A stretch of 64,000 nucleotides of DNA from Sunxiuqinia indica (GTDB lineage Bacteria; Bacteroidota; Bacteroidia; Bacteroidales; Prolixibacteraceae): positions 463,006 through 527,005 of the forward strand of contig NZ_WVEM01000002.1 of the NCBI RefSeq assembly GCF_009847015.1. The letters run 5' to 3'. The notes beneath the pieces are model-generated. The model made no database searches. It worked only from the letters and a program-made list of their open reading frames with translations, and was not told the DNA's origin. This document shows positions 18,422 through 27,966 of the stretch, piece by piece (positions within the stretch are counted from its first letter, which is position 1; each line of letters opens with the position of its first letter). Position numbers and translations under genes: made by a program.

Positions 18422-19240
18422 ATGTCAGTACATAAAAAAGCAATAAAACGTGTAACCACTCACGTCCTTTCTGAAATGAAATTGAAAGGCGAAAAAATAT
18501 CAATGCTAACCAGCTATGATTACAGTATGGCCAAACTTGTTGATGAAGCAGGTATTGATGTCATCCTGGTAGGTGATTCCGCATCAAATGTAATGTCGGG
18601 AAATGAAACGACACTGCCAATTACCCTTGATCAGATGATTTATCATGGAACTTCGGTTGTGAAGGCAGCTAACCGCGCTCTGGTTGTCGTAGATATGCCG
18701 TTTGGAACCTACCAGGGAAATAGCAAAGAAGCGTTGAGTTCGGCTATTCGAATCATGAAAGAAACTGCTGCCGATGCCATCAAACTTGAAGGAGGGAAAG
18801 AAATCATCGAGTCAGTTGACCGGATCTTGTCAGCGGGGATTCCAGTGATGGGGCACCTGGGGTTGATGCCTCAATCGATTCATAAATATGGAACTTACAC
18901 GGTTCGTGCGAAACAAGATGAAGAAGCAGCCAAACTGATTGCTGATGCCCAGTTGCTGGAAGCAGCCGGCTGTTTTGCGATTGTTTTGGAGAAAATTCCA
19001 GCTGAGTTGGGGCAAAAGGTCGCGGAGTCGGTCAAAATTCCAATTATTGGGATTGGTGCCGGAAGCGGAGTTGATGGGCAGGTTTTAGTGATTCATGATA
19101 TGCTGGGAATTACGCAGGAATTTTCACCTCGCTTTTTGCGTCGTTATCACAACTTAGCTGCCGAAATAAAAGGTGCTGTTGGTAGTTATATTGAAGATGT
19201 AAAAGCTGTCAGCTTTCCAAACGAACGTGAACAGTACTAA
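18422..19240 (+). CDS. panB: 3-methyl-2-oxobutanoate hydroxymethyltransferase
   Basis: A 272-residue enzyme of pantothenate (coenzyme A) synthesis that transfers a one-carbon unit from 5,10-methylene-tetrahydrofolate to alpha-ketoisovalerate. Motifs are [30 protein letters not shown] (metal-binding Asp), [34 protein letters not shown] (catalytic region) and [21 protein letters not shown]. The length is normal. No other pan genes are next to it; the downstream pseudouridine synthase begins 71 bases later and may be co-transcribed. Confidence 0.97.
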   Translation: MSVHKKAIKRVTTHVLSEMKLKGEKISMLTSYDYSMAKLVDEAGIDVILVGDSASNVMSGNETTLPITLDQMIYHGTSVVKAANRALVVVDMPFGTYQGNSKEALSSAIRIMKETAADAIKLEGGKEIIESVDRILSAGIPVMGHLGLMPQSIHKYGTYTVRAKQDEEAAKLIADAQLLEAAGCFAIVLEKIPAELGQKVAESVKIPIIGIGAGSGVDGQVLVIHDMLGITQEFSPRFLRRYHNLAAEIKGAVGSYIEDVKAVSFPNEREQY

Positions 19241-19311
19241 ACGTAGAAGGAACAGAGTTGCGAGAAAAGTGAAGATAACGCTTGTCAAACTCAAAATTTG
19301 AAACTAATGCT

Positions 19312-20010
19312 ATGCAAGTAATATACGAAGACAATCATATCATCGCTGTGAATAAAGCTTGTGGTGAAATTGTGCAGGGAGACAAAACTGGTGATGAAAC
19401 GCTGATTGATCAGGTTAAAGCATACATCAAAGATAAATATAAAAAGCCTGGCGATGTATTTTTAGGATCGCCACACCGACTGGACCGGCCAACAAGTGGA
19501 GTCGTTATTTTTGCCCGTACAAGTAAGGCACTTACTCGTTTGAGTGAAATGTTTAAAGACAAGGAGGCCATCAAAAAAACATATTGGGCGGTGGTTGACA
19601 CACTACCCGAAAATATGGAAGATACACTTGAGCATTACCTCTGGAAAGATGAAGGCAAAAACAAAAGCTATGCTTCGCCAACTCCGAAACCTAAAAAGGG
19701 AGCTAAGCATTGTAAATTGTCGTATACGCATCGGGCGAGCCTTAATCGGTATCATTTATTGGAAGTTGACCTGCAAACTGGTCGTCATCATCAAATACGG
19801 GTGCAATTATCAAAAATAGGTAGCCACATTAAAGGAGACTTAAAATACGGAGCTGCCCGGAGCAATCAGGATGGAGGTATTCATTTGCACGCCCGGAAAT
19901 TGGAGTTCATTCATCCGGTTCAAAAGAAAATGATAAAAATCGTTGCTCAACCACCGAAAGGAGATGCTATTTGGAATGAGTTAATTCAAATAAAAGAGTT
20001 GAAAGAATAA
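19312..20010 (+). CDS. RluA-family RNA pseudouridine synthase
   Basis: A 232-residue enzyme when started at the ATG at 19312 (MQVIYEDNHIIAVNK), which is the usual beginning of this family; a TTG 30 bases upstream is in frame but less likely. The catalytic motif HRLDRPTSGVVIFARTSKA contains the Asp that attacks uridine. The C-terminal half has LLEVDLQTGRHHQIRVQLS, KGDLKYGA and LHARKLEFIHP, all family landmarks. There is no S4 domain. The target is a uridine in rRNA or tRNA; the exact site cannot be told from sequence alone. Its stop is 3 bases from the end of the convergent cdd gene. Confidence 0.92.
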   Translation: MQVIYEDNHIIAVNKACGEIVQGDKTGDETLIDQVKAYIKDKYKKPGDVFLGSPHRLDRPTSGVVIFARTSKALTRLSEMFKDKEAIKKTYWAVVDTLPENMEDTLEHYLWKDEGKNKSYASPTPKPKKGAKHCKLSYTHRASLNRYHLLEVDLQTGRHHQIRVQLSKIGSHIKGDLKYGAARSNQDGGIHLHARKLEFIHPVQKKMIKIVAQPPKGDAIWNELIQIKELKE

Positions 20011-20013
20011 ATC

Positions 20014-20505
20014 CTAACCGATTGATTTTAACGAATCACCATTAAAACTTAGCGGTAGCAGGCTTTTTGCATTTTCAAGGATTTCAATTCCATTGGAACT
20101 ATCCAGAATAACGCGCATACTTTTACTATACCTGTGTTCGCATTCCACCATAACTTGTCGGCAAGCGCCGCAGGGGCTAACGTTTTTTGCCGCGCTTCCG
20201 TTCTGGTCAACAGCTGTAACCACGATCGTGTCAATGGCTAAATCGGGATAATTGGCATTAGCCCAGAAAATTGCTGAACGCTCGGCGCATGTTCCAAGGG
20301 GAGAAGACGCATTTTCCTGATTGTTGCCGGTGACGATTGTTTCATCTTCGAGCCGAAGGGCAGCACCAACCAAATAATTTGAGTAGGGAGCATAGGCCAG
20401 GGAAGCGGAGGCTCTTGCTTTTAAAATCAATTCCTGATCTTCGGGAGATAATTCTCCTGGATTTTCGAATTGTGATATACTAATTTTAATTTCTTTCGTT
20501 TTCAT
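20014..20505 (-). CDS. cdd: Cytidine deaminase
   Basis: A 163-residue zinc enzyme of pyrimidine salvage that converts cytidine or deoxycytidine to uridine. The HxE-variant site is TCAERSA (zinc Cys and catalytic Glu, near residue 90), and PCGACRQV near residue 125 supplies two more cysteines, the tetrameric homotype arrangement. YSNYLVGAALR is the substrate-binding strand. A polar N-terminal extension of about 15 residues precedes the core. It diverges from the glucosaminidase gene across 93 bases, which hold promoters for both. Confidence 0.94.
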   Translation of the reverse strand: MKTKEIKISISQFENPGELSPEDQELILKARASASLAYAPYSNYLVGAALRLEDETIVTGNNQENASSPLGTCAERSAIFWANANYPDLAIDTIVVTAVDQNGSAAKNVSPCGACRQVMVECEHRYSKSMRVILDSSNGIEILENAKSLLPLSFNGDSLKSIG

Positions 20506-20518
20506 TTTGAGGCTTTGT

Positions 20519-20550
20519 CAAATTTACATTTTTTTAGGTAGTTATACCAA
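20519..20550 (-). promoter_or_regulatory. Promoter of cdd
   Basis: On the minus strand TTG (20550-20548), a 21-base gap and TAAATTTG (20526-20519) fit the Bacteroidota -33/-7 arrangement. The predicted start of transcription is within about 10 bases of the coding start. Confidence 0.6.
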
Positions 20551-20573
20551 CGCATAAAAGTCGGCTATTTTTT

Positions 20574-20581
20574 TATTTTTG
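20574..20581 (+). promoter_or_regulatory. Candidate -7 box for the glucosaminidase gene
   Basis: TATTTTTG matches TAnnTTTG, 17 bases before the ATG at 20599. No matching -33 element is evident. The expected transcript would have a very short leader. Confidence 0.45.
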
Positions 20582-20598
20582 TTTAAAATTTGATTTCT

Positions 20599-21540
20599 AT
20601 GACCCGAAGGATTGCGCTAAGTATCTTTTTTCTTACTCTTACTTTAATTGGATTTGGTCAGCGGATAAATACCCGCGAAGAATACATTGAAAAATTTGCG
20701 CCGCTTGCCGTAAGCGAAATGATCCGAACCGGAGTTCCAGCAAGTATCACTTTGGCACAAGCTTGTTTGGAGTCTGGAGATGGAAACTCAGAGCTCAGTG
20801 TAAAAAGCAACAATCATTTTGGGATTAAGTGCAAAAGTAGCTGGAGAGGAAAGCGTGTTTATCACGACGATGACGCCAGAGGAGAATGCTTCCGGAAGTA
20901 TAGTTCAGTAGAAGCGTCTTTTATCGATCATTCTGATTTTTTGACACTGAATTCGCGCTATGCAGGTCTTTTTACATTAAAGCTGACCGATTACAAGGGC
21001 TGGGCTCGAGGCCTGAAAAAGGCCGGTTATGCCACGAATCCTCATTATGCCAATCTTTTAATTAAGATTATCGAAGACCATAAGCTTTATTTGTACGACG
21101 AAGGTTTGGATAAGTCTCAAATAGCACGTATTCAACAATCCAATCAACCTGTCGACGGTCGAAATCTGATTAATCCATATCAAGCTCGAAAAGTTGTTTT
21201 AAGGAATGACCTGCGATCGATTGTTGTTAAAAAAGGCGACACCTTTCAGAAAATTGCTCAGGAGTTTGATTTAAAAGAGTGGGAGATTTATGCCTATAAC
21301 GATTATCAAAAAGGTCAACAACCCCAGGAAAACGAGATTTTATATGTCGAGCCAAAGCACAGGAAGGCAAAAAAATCCCATAAAACTCATCGTTTTGAGT
21401 CGGATGATACGATGCATTTTATCTCTCAACGCTATGGCATAAAGTTGAAACGCTTATATCGGTTAAATCGACTGAAGCCGGGCGAGCGCCCCGAAGTTGG
21501 CTCTTTTGTGCACTTGCGTAAGAAAAAACCTCGCCGCTAG
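20599..21540 (+). CDS. Exported glucosaminidase with LysM domains
   Basis: A 313-residue protein using the ATG at 20599; a TTG at 20590 is in frame. The signal peptide is about residues 1-20 (ending FGQ). Residues about 25-165 match the glucosaminidase/FlgJ-like domain: PASITLAQACLESGDGNSEL includes the catalytic Glu, followed by NNHFGIKCKSSW and SVEASFIDHSDFL. Two LysM motifs follow (about 205-250 and 270-310, the latter HFISQRYGIKLKRLYRLNRL), which bind peptidoglycan glycan. It cuts the GlcNAc-MurNAc backbone, probably in growth or daughter-cell separation. The C-terminus is very basic. Confidence 0.9.
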   Translation: MTRRIALSIFFLTLTLIGFGQRINTREEYIEKFAPLAVSEMIRTGVPASITLAQACLESGDGNSELSVKSNNHFGIKCKSSWRGKRVYHDDDARGECFRKYSSVEASFIDHSDFLTLNSRYAGLFTLKLTDYKGWARGLKKAGYATNPHYANLLIKIIEDHKLYLYDEGLDKSQIARIQQSNQPVDGRNLINPYQARKVVLRNDLRSIVVKKGDTFQKIAQEFDLKEWEIYAYNDYQKGQQPQENEILYVEPKHRKAKKSHKTHRFESDDTMHFISQRYGIKLKRLYRLNRLKPGERPEVGSFVHLRKKKPRR

Positions 21541-21589
21541 ATGTTTTGACGGTATTCTTGTTTCTTCTTTCCCGACTTTATAAAAAGCA

Positions 21590-22537
21590 TCACCGGGAAA
21601 ATCGATTCACCCGCTTGTGGCAATAGGGGGTGCCGCCTTTTTTCTCGTAATAATCCTGGTGGTATGCTTCGGCTTGCCAGAAAGCAGCTGCCGGTGTTAC
21701 GCGGGTAGCCACATCGTAGCCCTTCAATTCCAACATGCCAATTAGCTTTTCGGCGATCTGCTTCTGTTGTACTGTGCGAAAAAAGACTTCTGACCGGTAC
21801 TGCGACCCCACGTCAGGTCCCTGTCGGTTTACTTGCGTGGGGTCGTGAATTTCGAAAAACAATTTTGCTAAGTTTTCATAATTCGTTTCCGACGGATCGA
21901 AAATCACACGAACCACCTCCGCATGGCCCGTATGTCGATAGCTTACATCCTCGTATGACGGATTATTCTTATTTCCTCCCATGTAGCCAGACTCAACAGA
22001 CGATACTCCCGGCTCCTGTTCCAGGTAATATTCAACTCCCCAAAAGCAGCCCCCTGCAAAATAAGCCGTGTCACTGGTAGCTTTATTCGAAGTGCCAGCC
22101 GGAATAAATTCCAAGGAAATGGAATTGACACAATGCCGGGTATTCTTGTTGGTGAATCCCTCGTTTAAAAAAACATGCCCTAAGTGAGCACCACAGTTAT
22201 TGCAGGTGATCTCTGTACGCATACCATCAGGATCAGGTGTTCGTTTCACGGCGCCCTCGATTTCGTCATCAAAACTAGGCCATCCGCAACCTGAATCAAA
22301 CTTGTCTGATGAGTGATACAACTCGGCACCACATCGTTTGCAAACGTAGGTACCCTCTTCGTAAAACTTATCGTATTTTCCGGTAAACGGACGTTCTGTT
22401 CCCTTATGAATAATCACCATTTCTTCTTTAGCTGTTAATGGTCGGTAGTTCGGTGAATCTTGTTTCTGCTTCTGATTTTGGGCGCACCCTGTGAGTGCTA
22501 TCAGGCTAAACAGCAATACATACATCATTCGTTTCAT
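21590..22537 (-). CDS. msrBA: Exported lipoprotein MsrB-MsrA fusion (peptide methionine sulfoxide reductase)
   Basis: A 315-residue fusion. The signal peptide ends in the lipobox LTGC (Cys19). The MsrB domain comes first (about 35-155) with zinc pairs CKRC and CNNC, GCGWPSF and the catalytic Cys in RHCVNSISL; it reduces the R-sulfoxide. The MsrA domain follows (about 160-315) with the catalytic [15 protein letters not shown] and the TGHAEVV segment; it reduces the S-sulfoxide. This B-then-A order is the reverse of the A-B core in PilB-type proteins. Lipidation and export suggest repair of envelope proteins, which needs an exported electron donor not seen here; the thioredoxin at 13 kb has no signal peptide. 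Confidence 0.94.
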   Translation of the reverse strand: MKRMMYVLLFSLIALTGCAQNQKQKQDSPNYRPLTAKEEMVIIHKGTERPFTGKYDKFYEEGTYVCKRCGAELYHSSDKFDSGCGWPSFDDEIEGAVKRTPDPDGMRTEITCNNCGAHLGHVFLNEGFTNKNTRHCVNSISLEFIPAGTSNKATSDTAYFAGGCFWGVEYYLEQEPGVSSVESGYMGGNKNNPSYEDVSYRHTGHAEVVRVIFDPSETNYENLAKLFFEIHDPTQVNRQGPDVGSQYRSEVFFRTVQQKQIAEKLIGMLELKGYDVATRVTPAAAFWQAEAYHQDYYEKKGGTPYCHKRVNRFSR

Positions 22538-22688
22538 AATCGTTTCCCTTTCAAATCTTGTTTTCTTCGCTTGCTGAACTCTATTTACTATTCAAACATC
22601 ATTCCGAAAGTAATATCGGTGTTCGGTCAAAGATCCGTAGTAAATATCACCACAGAATCACAAAAAGTTCATTTTTTTCAATAATAAA

Positions 22689-24167
22689 CTAGGTCCGTTT
22701 AGCTGTAGGAAGTTCAAAAACGAAGGTGGTTCCTTTTCCAAATTGGCTGAATACCTGAATCGTGGAGTTATGCAGTTCGACCATTTTTTTTACAATGGCC
22801 AGTCCCAGTCCGGTGCTTTGATGGTCATCATGGGCTTTATAGTAACGCTGGAATACATTTTCCAGGTCTTCTTGTTTAATTCCCTGTCCTGAGTCAGCAA
22901 CACGCACTTCTACTTTTTGTGGGTTCTTCGTATCAATCTCAATATTGATCGTGTCCCCTTTATGACAGAATTTCACGGCATTATCAATCAGGTTTTGCAA
23001 TACGCGGTCAATCATGGAGATATCAGCTTCAACCAATGGCACATCTTTGGCGATTACCGTATTAATGCTAATCCCTTCCTTTTGCGAGATGATCCGGTAC
23101 TTGCTGGCAATATCGTGCACCAACTCAGCAATCGAGAATGGCTCGGTATGAGGTTTGACTTGCTGTGCCTGCAACTTGGAAAGCTCAAACAAATCTTCAA
23201 CCATTTTTTTCAGGCGGCCACAACTGTTGTATATCACCTCCAGGTACTTCTCCTGTTCTTTGGGTTGAATGGTATCCTTTTTCAACAACAAGGTTTCGGC
23301 ATATCCCTGGATGGAGGCTACGGGTGTGCGTAAATCATGCGATACATTGCTAATCAATTCCCGTCGCAGGTTATCCACGCCTTTCAGCTCCTGAATGTTG
23401 TGTTCTATGGTATCTGCCATTTCATTAAAAACCAGTCCAATTCGATCCAGTTCCCCATCAGATTTGATATCAATCCGGGTATCCAAATGACCATCTCGAA
23501 ATTCGTTTATTCCTTTGATGATCGGATTGAGCTTGTTGGTTATCACCCAAATAGCCAGCAGTCCAATCAATGCTGAAATAATCAAAATTGTGATGATTGA
23601 ACGAATGGAAAGTCCTAAAATGTAACTACCTAACAAGGCTTGCGAAGCCGAAACGTACTTCTGACTTGCTAGCACAATGTAGATGTAGCCCGTCAGTTGA
23701 TCGTTTTCCATTACGCGGGCTGCTGAAAATATTTTGTGTTCTCCCGGATTGCGGGGGTCATCGCCATAAATAATGCTGTGCGCAGGATCGTCCAAAAAGG
23801 ATTTGACAGGCGCAAGGTTCACTTCTTCCAGTTTAACCACTTTGTCAGGAGCCACATACTGCAAAATTTTTCCTTCGGGATTTAGCAAATAAACCTCCAC
23901 AATCGGATTGATCACCATCATGGAGTGCATAATGTCTTTCACCCCATCTTCGCTAATGGTGCCATCTTTAATGAACGGATGAAGCATCGAAATGGTGTTT
24001 TCTGCCAGCTCACGGTTTAGCTGCTGGTTTACCTCAATGGAATACTTTCGTGCCGATTCCACCGAAACATACAAAACGATTGCAGTGAAAAAGAATAACA
24101 CCAGCAGGAAAATTGCTGAAACCTGTAAATACAGGCGGTTAAATATTTTTGGCTTGGCAAATTGCAT
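22689..24167 (-). CDS. Membrane sensor histidine kinase with HAMP domain (PhoR-like)
   Basis: A 492-residue kinase. Membrane helix 1 is at about 13-33 and helix 2 at about 185-210, with a 150-residue periplasmic sensor between them. A HAMP domain (NKLNPIIKGINEFRDGHLD) leads to HisKA with SHDLRTPVASIQGYAE (His phospho-acceptor) and HATPase_c with NLIDNAVKFCHKG, DSGQGIKQEDLE and GLGLAIVKKMVEL. The response-regulator gene lies 16 bases upstream on the same strand, so they form a two-component pair. The periplasmic sensor has no motif I recognise. A regulated target is not evident; neighbouring genes on the same strand are the exported MsrBA (downstream) and the TonB operon (upstream). Confidence 0.94.
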   Translation of the reverse strand: MQFAKPKIFNRLYLQVSAIFLLVLFFFTAIVLYVSVESARKYSIEVNQQLNRELAENTISMLHPFIKDGTISEDGVKDIMHSMMVINPIVEVYLLNPEGKILQYVAPDKVVKLEEVNLAPVKSFLDDPAHSIIYGDDPRNPGEHKIFSAARVMENDQLTGYIYIVLASQKYVSASQALLGSYILGLSIRSIITILIISALIGLLAIWVITNKLNPIIKGINEFRDGHLDTRIDIKSDGELDRIGLVFNEMADTIEHNIQELKGVDNLRRELISNVSHDLRTPVASIQGYAETLLLKKDTIQPKEQEKYLEVIYNSCGRLKKMVEDLFELSKLQAQQVKPHTEPFSIAELVHDIASKYRIISQKEGISINTVIAKDVPLVEADISMIDRVLQNLIDNAVKFCHKGDTINIEIDTKNPQKVEVRVADSGQGIKQEDLENVFQRYYKAHDDHQSTGLGLAIVKKMVELHNSTIQVFSQFGKGTTFVFELPTAKRT

Positions 24168-24183
24168 TTGACTATATTTTTAC

Positions 24184-24879
24184 TCAGGCTTCCCTGAATT
24201 TATATCCTACGCCCCAAGTGGTTAAAATGTATTCCGGCATGCTCATGTCCTTTTCAACTTTTGAGCGAAGTCGGTTGATATGAGAGTTTACGGTATGTTC
24301 AAAACCTTCAAATTCGTATCCCCAAACTTTATTGAGAAGCTGCATGCGCGTATAGGTTTTCCCCGGATTGGAAGCCAGCAGAACCAATAAGTCAAACTCT
24401 TTTGGTGAAAGCTCAATACGCTCTCCGTTTATCTCAACAATACGCATACCCACGTTAATGTACAACTGTTCGCAGCGTATCTCAATCTCATCCTGATCTT
24501 CTCCCTGTAGCATCCGTTCGGTTCGCCTTAAAACAGCTTTCACCCGTGCTAATAATTCCCGAATTCCAAATGGCTTCGAAATGTAGTCGTCGGCTCCCAT
24601 TTCCAGTCCTAACACTTTATCAATCTCCTCCGATTTGGAGGTAATCATTAAAATGGGTGTGTTGTTTTTTTCCATCCGAAGTCGCTTGCAAATTTCGAAC
24701 CCGTCGAGCTCGGGTAACCGAATATCTAACAGGATAAACCGATAGTGATTATTCATCGCTTTCATCAGGCCGTCTTTGCCATCGAATGCTTTATCCACTT
24801 CCATGTTCATGTCAGCTAAGTGAATGGAAATAAGTTCGGAGATATCCTTGTCGTCCTCAATGATTAACGCCTTTTCCAT
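24184..24879 (-). CDS. OmpR/PhoB-family response regulator
   Basis: A 231-residue regulator starting at the ATG at 24879 (MEKALIIEDDKDI); the longer frame to 24927 adds an unrelated leader. The receiver domain has the acidic pair EDD, the phospho-acceptor Asp in FILLDIRLPELDGFEI, TSK and the KPFGIRELLARV lysine. The C-terminal winged-helix DNA-binding domain ends in the usual TYTRMQLLNKVWGYEFEG, HINRLRSKVE and LTTWGVGYKF. It is the partner of the downstream histidine kinase. About 190 bases without a gene separate it from the TonB operon upstream, enough for a separate promoter. Confidence 0.96.
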   Translation of the reverse strand: MEKALIIEDDKDISELISIHLADMNMEVDKAFDGKDGLMKAMNNHYRFILLDIRLPELDGFEICKRLRMEKNNTPILMITSKSEEIDKVLGLEMGADDYISKPFGIRELLARVKAVLRRTERMLQGEDQDEIEIRCEQLYINVGMRIVEINGERIELSPKEFDLLVLLASNPGKTYTRMQLLNKVWGYEFEGFEHTVNSHINRLRSKVEKDMSMPEYILTTWGVGYKFREA

Positions 24880-25072
24880 AATCGTTTTTTTTCTTAGAAC
24901 AGGCGAAAGGTATGATGTGTTTATCACAGAAGTATCACAAAGTCATAAAATTACCGGAGAATTGGCAAAGGAGTCGTTTTTCAGAGCCCTTTTTAGAAAA
25001 ATACTTCGGATCAGGCAATGAAAGGCCAGCTGACGTAACCTCTCAACGCATCGATAAAGGGACAAAGGATGA

Positions 25073-26797
25073 CTAGTCAATCCGAATTTCTTTTGTTGCC
25101 AAATTGATCGCTCCACTCTGGTCCACAGCGTGTACAACAATTATGTATTCGCCTGTATTGTCGCCTGTGTTAAACCGAATGCTGGTCGAGCCCGTTTCAT
25201 CAAGCTGAACGGACGGATTCCAATACAAGCAATTCCGAAGATCGGGAACATGCTCGTCTGTCAACTTCTTATCAGCGATATTACGACTACCTTCCGAAAG
25301 CATGTTATAATTGATAAAACGTCCGGTCGCGGGAAGATCGATACCCGCCAAGTCTCCTTTTCGAGAGAAGAAACTGACAACGCCTCCATAAGTTACATCT
25401 CCCCGAATAAAAGGAGAAAGAATAACCTCAATCCGTTGTATTCTTTCAGGAGGTAATGACAGTACCTTGTCAACATCAAAAACGGATACCATGTCCACCA
25501 AAATAAGCGGATCATAAATCGACATTTCAGGATTTGCCCCCATCACTTTCAGGCTTGACTTACCTCCTTGTTGCCGGCCCTTTACACTGGGCACCAACTC
25601 ATAAAAATACTCGGACAAGGAAGGGAGCTGAACGTAGTCGTCCAATATAAGTGAAAAATCGGGTTGCCCATAAAAAGCAGTATCCGATAAAAAAGGTTTC
25701 GGTTGATTCAAACCCTCCATTTCCCCTCGCTCTTCTTCGTGATACAAAGCTTGAATCTGGCTGGTAAAATTCAGGGTTTGGTATAATTCCCGGCTTTCAT
25801 TTGATAAATCAACCGGAATATACGGCAATTGAATCTTAGCCGAAGAAAAATCATTATCGACTAAGATGAGTGGAAAATTTGAATCTTTATCCGCTTTTGC
25901 TGAAATAAACAACTCATATTCCCCTTTCAAGAAGGACAAGTCAAAGAAGAAACGGCCTTTTTCATCCGTGATCACATTCAAATTTTCCGGCTTCTCCTTA
26001 AAGACAGTCAAGGCAACCAGCGTGTATGGAAGCGGAATCGAATCATTGGCATTTACTGCTTTCCCCGATACAGACAGCCCCCTGGTTTCGGGAATAAATT
26101 TAGGCGTATAACTGACTCCCGAAGTTCGTGTTATCTTGGGAACCGAGTTGTTAGCTGCTCCTTTTCGTACCACCGATACCGCTAGCTTTTCATGGAATTT
26201 CTGCGGTTTTTTGGTACGAACTTCCACCACAATCTGTTCTCGCTTACCGAAAACAGGTTCATTGGAAGGGATGCGAATATCAATGAGATTAGTTTCTTTG
26301 GGCGTTTCAAAGCTTTCGCCTTCCTTGACCTCTTGATCGACTGTTGGTTCCAACAAGACGGAACGAAACGGGTTAACAATTTTGATCACTTTGTAGAAGT
26401 AGTTGTATGGCGAGAAATCACGCATCCACCGGGTGTAGGCCCGGAGATAATAATTTCCGGTGAGTATCCAATCAGGAATAACAATCACTCCATGTACACC
26501 ATCAGGACCGTAACTGTACTTTTTTTGCAATACGCTTTCCCCGTCAGGCGTGATAATTTCAATATACAAGATGTTACTCCACTTGATATCGCGTAAGTCG
26601 GCTGAGGACAAATTATAGGCTGAAAATAAAAGATCTTCTCCAACACAGTAAATCTCCCGATCGGTAACAACATGCATCCTTTCAATCAACTCCTTCTCGC
26701 TGGTATCCGACTGTGCGTTGGCCTTATTCACACTGAACCAGGCAGCAACGATAACCAATGAAGTAAATAACAGGTATTTTAGTACTTTCTTTTTCAT
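25073..26797 (-). CDS. Exported MG2-like protein with a TonB-plug-like C-terminal region
   Basis: A 574-residue protein starting at the ATG at 26797 (MKKKVLKYLLF); the longer frame overlaps the upstream gene. The signal peptide ends at about residue 29 (ANAQ). Residues about 35-130 resemble a macroglobulin MG2 domain (VVTDREIYCVGEDLLFSAY, YYLRAYTRWMRDFS). The middle has carboxypeptidase-regulatory-like strands (GRFFFDLSFLKGEYELFI). Residues about 455-520 (YDPLILVDMVSVFDVDKVLS, ERIQRIEVIL, YGGVVSFFSRKG) look like the end of a TonB-receptor plug domain, without any barrel after it. A terminal domain closes the protein. It is the last gene of a four-gene operon with an STN-TonB receptor; I infer that it is a periplasmic or surface partner of that receptor. 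Confidence 0.75.
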   Translation of the reverse strand: MKKKVLKYLLFTSLVIVAAWFSVNKANAQSDTSEKELIERMHVVTDREIYCVGEDLLFSAYNLSSADLRDIKWSNILYIEIITPDGESVLQKKYSYGPDGVHGVIVIPDWILTGNYYLRAYTRWMRDFSPYNYFYKVIKIVNPFRSVLLEPTVDQEVKEGESFETPKETNLIDIRIPSNEPVFGKREQIVVEVRTKKPQKFHEKLAVSVVRKGAANNSVPKITRTSGVSYTPKFIPETRGLSVSGKAVNANDSIPLPYTLVALTVFKEKPENLNVITDEKGRFFFDLSFLKGEYELFISAKADKDSNFPLILVDNDFSSAKIQLPYIPVDLSNESRELYQTLNFTSQIQALYHEEERGEMEGLNQPKPFLSDTAFYGQPDFSLILDDYVQLPSLSEYFYELVPSVKGRQQGGKSSLKVMGANPEMSIYDPLILVDMVSVFDVDKVLSLPPERIQRIEVILSPFIRGDVTYGGVVSFFSRKGDLAGIDLPATGRFINYNMLSEGSRNIADKKLTDEHVPDLRNCLYWNPSVQLDETGSTSIRFNTGDNTGEYIIVVHAVDQSGAINLATKEIRID

Positions 26798-26799
26798 GA

Positions 26800-27966
26800 T
26801 TATTCCCAATAGGATGGTTTTTCTAATGTTCCTCCATGCATGGTGCAAATAAAGCAGCCTGAATTAGCATATCCCCATTCCAACTTCTGATTTTCATCAG
26901 GAACCTGCGTGAAATAAGCTGGAAAATCGTCTTCATCTGGGAGTTCTTCCATATCTTTTTCAAGCGTCACCGCACAAACTGGCAATTCATAAAAATGCAA
27001 GTCTTCAATACCATCTACTTGAATTCGCTTTGACGATACCGAGGACACGCTAAAATAGCCTAAGGCAGTTTCCAGTGAATCTTTTGCATTAAAAATATTT
27101 CCTCGAACACTAACAGGCTGCTTCCCAAACATATCGACCGATTCCTGATTGTTTTTTCTTAATTTTTCCCAATAACTCCAAGCTTCTTCAGTTAAAGAAT
27201 ATTGCTTAACCAGCAAACTATATTGATGTTTAAGCCTCTGAGTATGATCATTCACAAAATGTAATGGAAACATTTCGTAACTATTATCCTTAAGACCCCT
27301 GGTCGAAAGTAAAAAAAGCTTTTTTATATCTTCAGTCCTATAGCATGTGTAGAAAGAATAATCTTCACCATAGTTATGCCAGCCCTCCTCATCAAGATAC
27401 CTTGTGATAGGGAAGCTAGAGTGGTACTCCCATGTTTCTTGTAGTTTCCACCGAAAAAAGCGCCCATAGCTATCTCCCGCATTCAAATCAATATAGAATT
27501 GGGCTCCTTCTTCATTAATGTTGGGATCGTTTGTTGGCTTCGACTCCAATTCATAATAGACGGATTCGATTGGCGGGCAGGGCAACATTTTCTCAAACCT
27601 ACTGACATATTGTTCACCATCAGGCAAATCGATTAACAACCGAAATTCAGAACCGGTTCTTAAATATTGATCACCAATGATTGCCCGATATTCACCGCTG
27701 CCAGTCGATTCATTAAAATAAAGCTGATTTCCTTGCTTGTCCTCGACTCTTACAACACAGCCTGATACCGGTTGGAAGATTGCAAATTCAGGATCAGCCG
27801 ACCAAGAAATGACAATCTTCTGTTCACCTCCGTCATTTGTTATTGTTGCATCCACAACCAATCTTGGGTTCAATTCCCTATCGGAATCAAGGTAATATCG
27901 CTCAATACATGAGGACAAGGCAATTCCAATTAATACAAAATAAATGAGTGCTTTAGTTATTTGCAT
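26800..27966 (-). CDS. DUF4249-family lipoprotein
   Basis: A 388-residue lipoprotein with lipobox LSSC (Cys19 or 20). The opening PRLVVDATITNDGGEQKIVISWSADP and GCVVRVEDKQGN, followed by an EFRLLIDLPDGEQYVS strand, are characteristic of DUF4249, a family found in Bacteroidota beside TonB receptors. It overlaps the end of the upstream receptor gene by 14 bases and is followed by the MG2-like gene after 2 bases, so translation is tightly linked. The likely role is an outer-membrane surface partner of the receptor. The C-terminal SGCFICTMHGG segment has two close cysteines that might bind a metal or form a disulfide; this is inference. Confidence 0.85.
   Translation of the reverse strand: MQITKALIYFVLIGIALSSCIERYYLDSDRELNPRLVVDATITNDGGEQKIVISWSADPEFAIFQPVSGCVVRVEDKQGNQLYFNESTGSGEYRAIIGDQYLRTGSEFRLLIDLPDGEQYVSRFEKMLPCPPIESVYYELESKPTNDPNINEEGAQFYIDLNAGDSYGRFFRWKLQETWEYHSSFPITRYLDEEGWHNYGEDYSFYTCYRTEDIKKLFLLSTRGLKDNSYEMFPLHFVNDHTQRLKHQYSLLVKQYSLTEEAWSYWEKLRKNNQESVDMFGKQPVSVRGNIFNAKDSLETALGYFSVSSVSSKRIQVDGIEDLHFYELPVCAVTLEKDMEELPDEDDFPAYFTQVPDENQKLEWGYANSGCFICTMHGGTLEKPSYWE

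Noticed and set aside
19282..19311. TTG start for the pseudouridine synthase
   Set aside because: The family normally begins near MQVIYEDNHIIAVNK, matched by the ATG at 19312.
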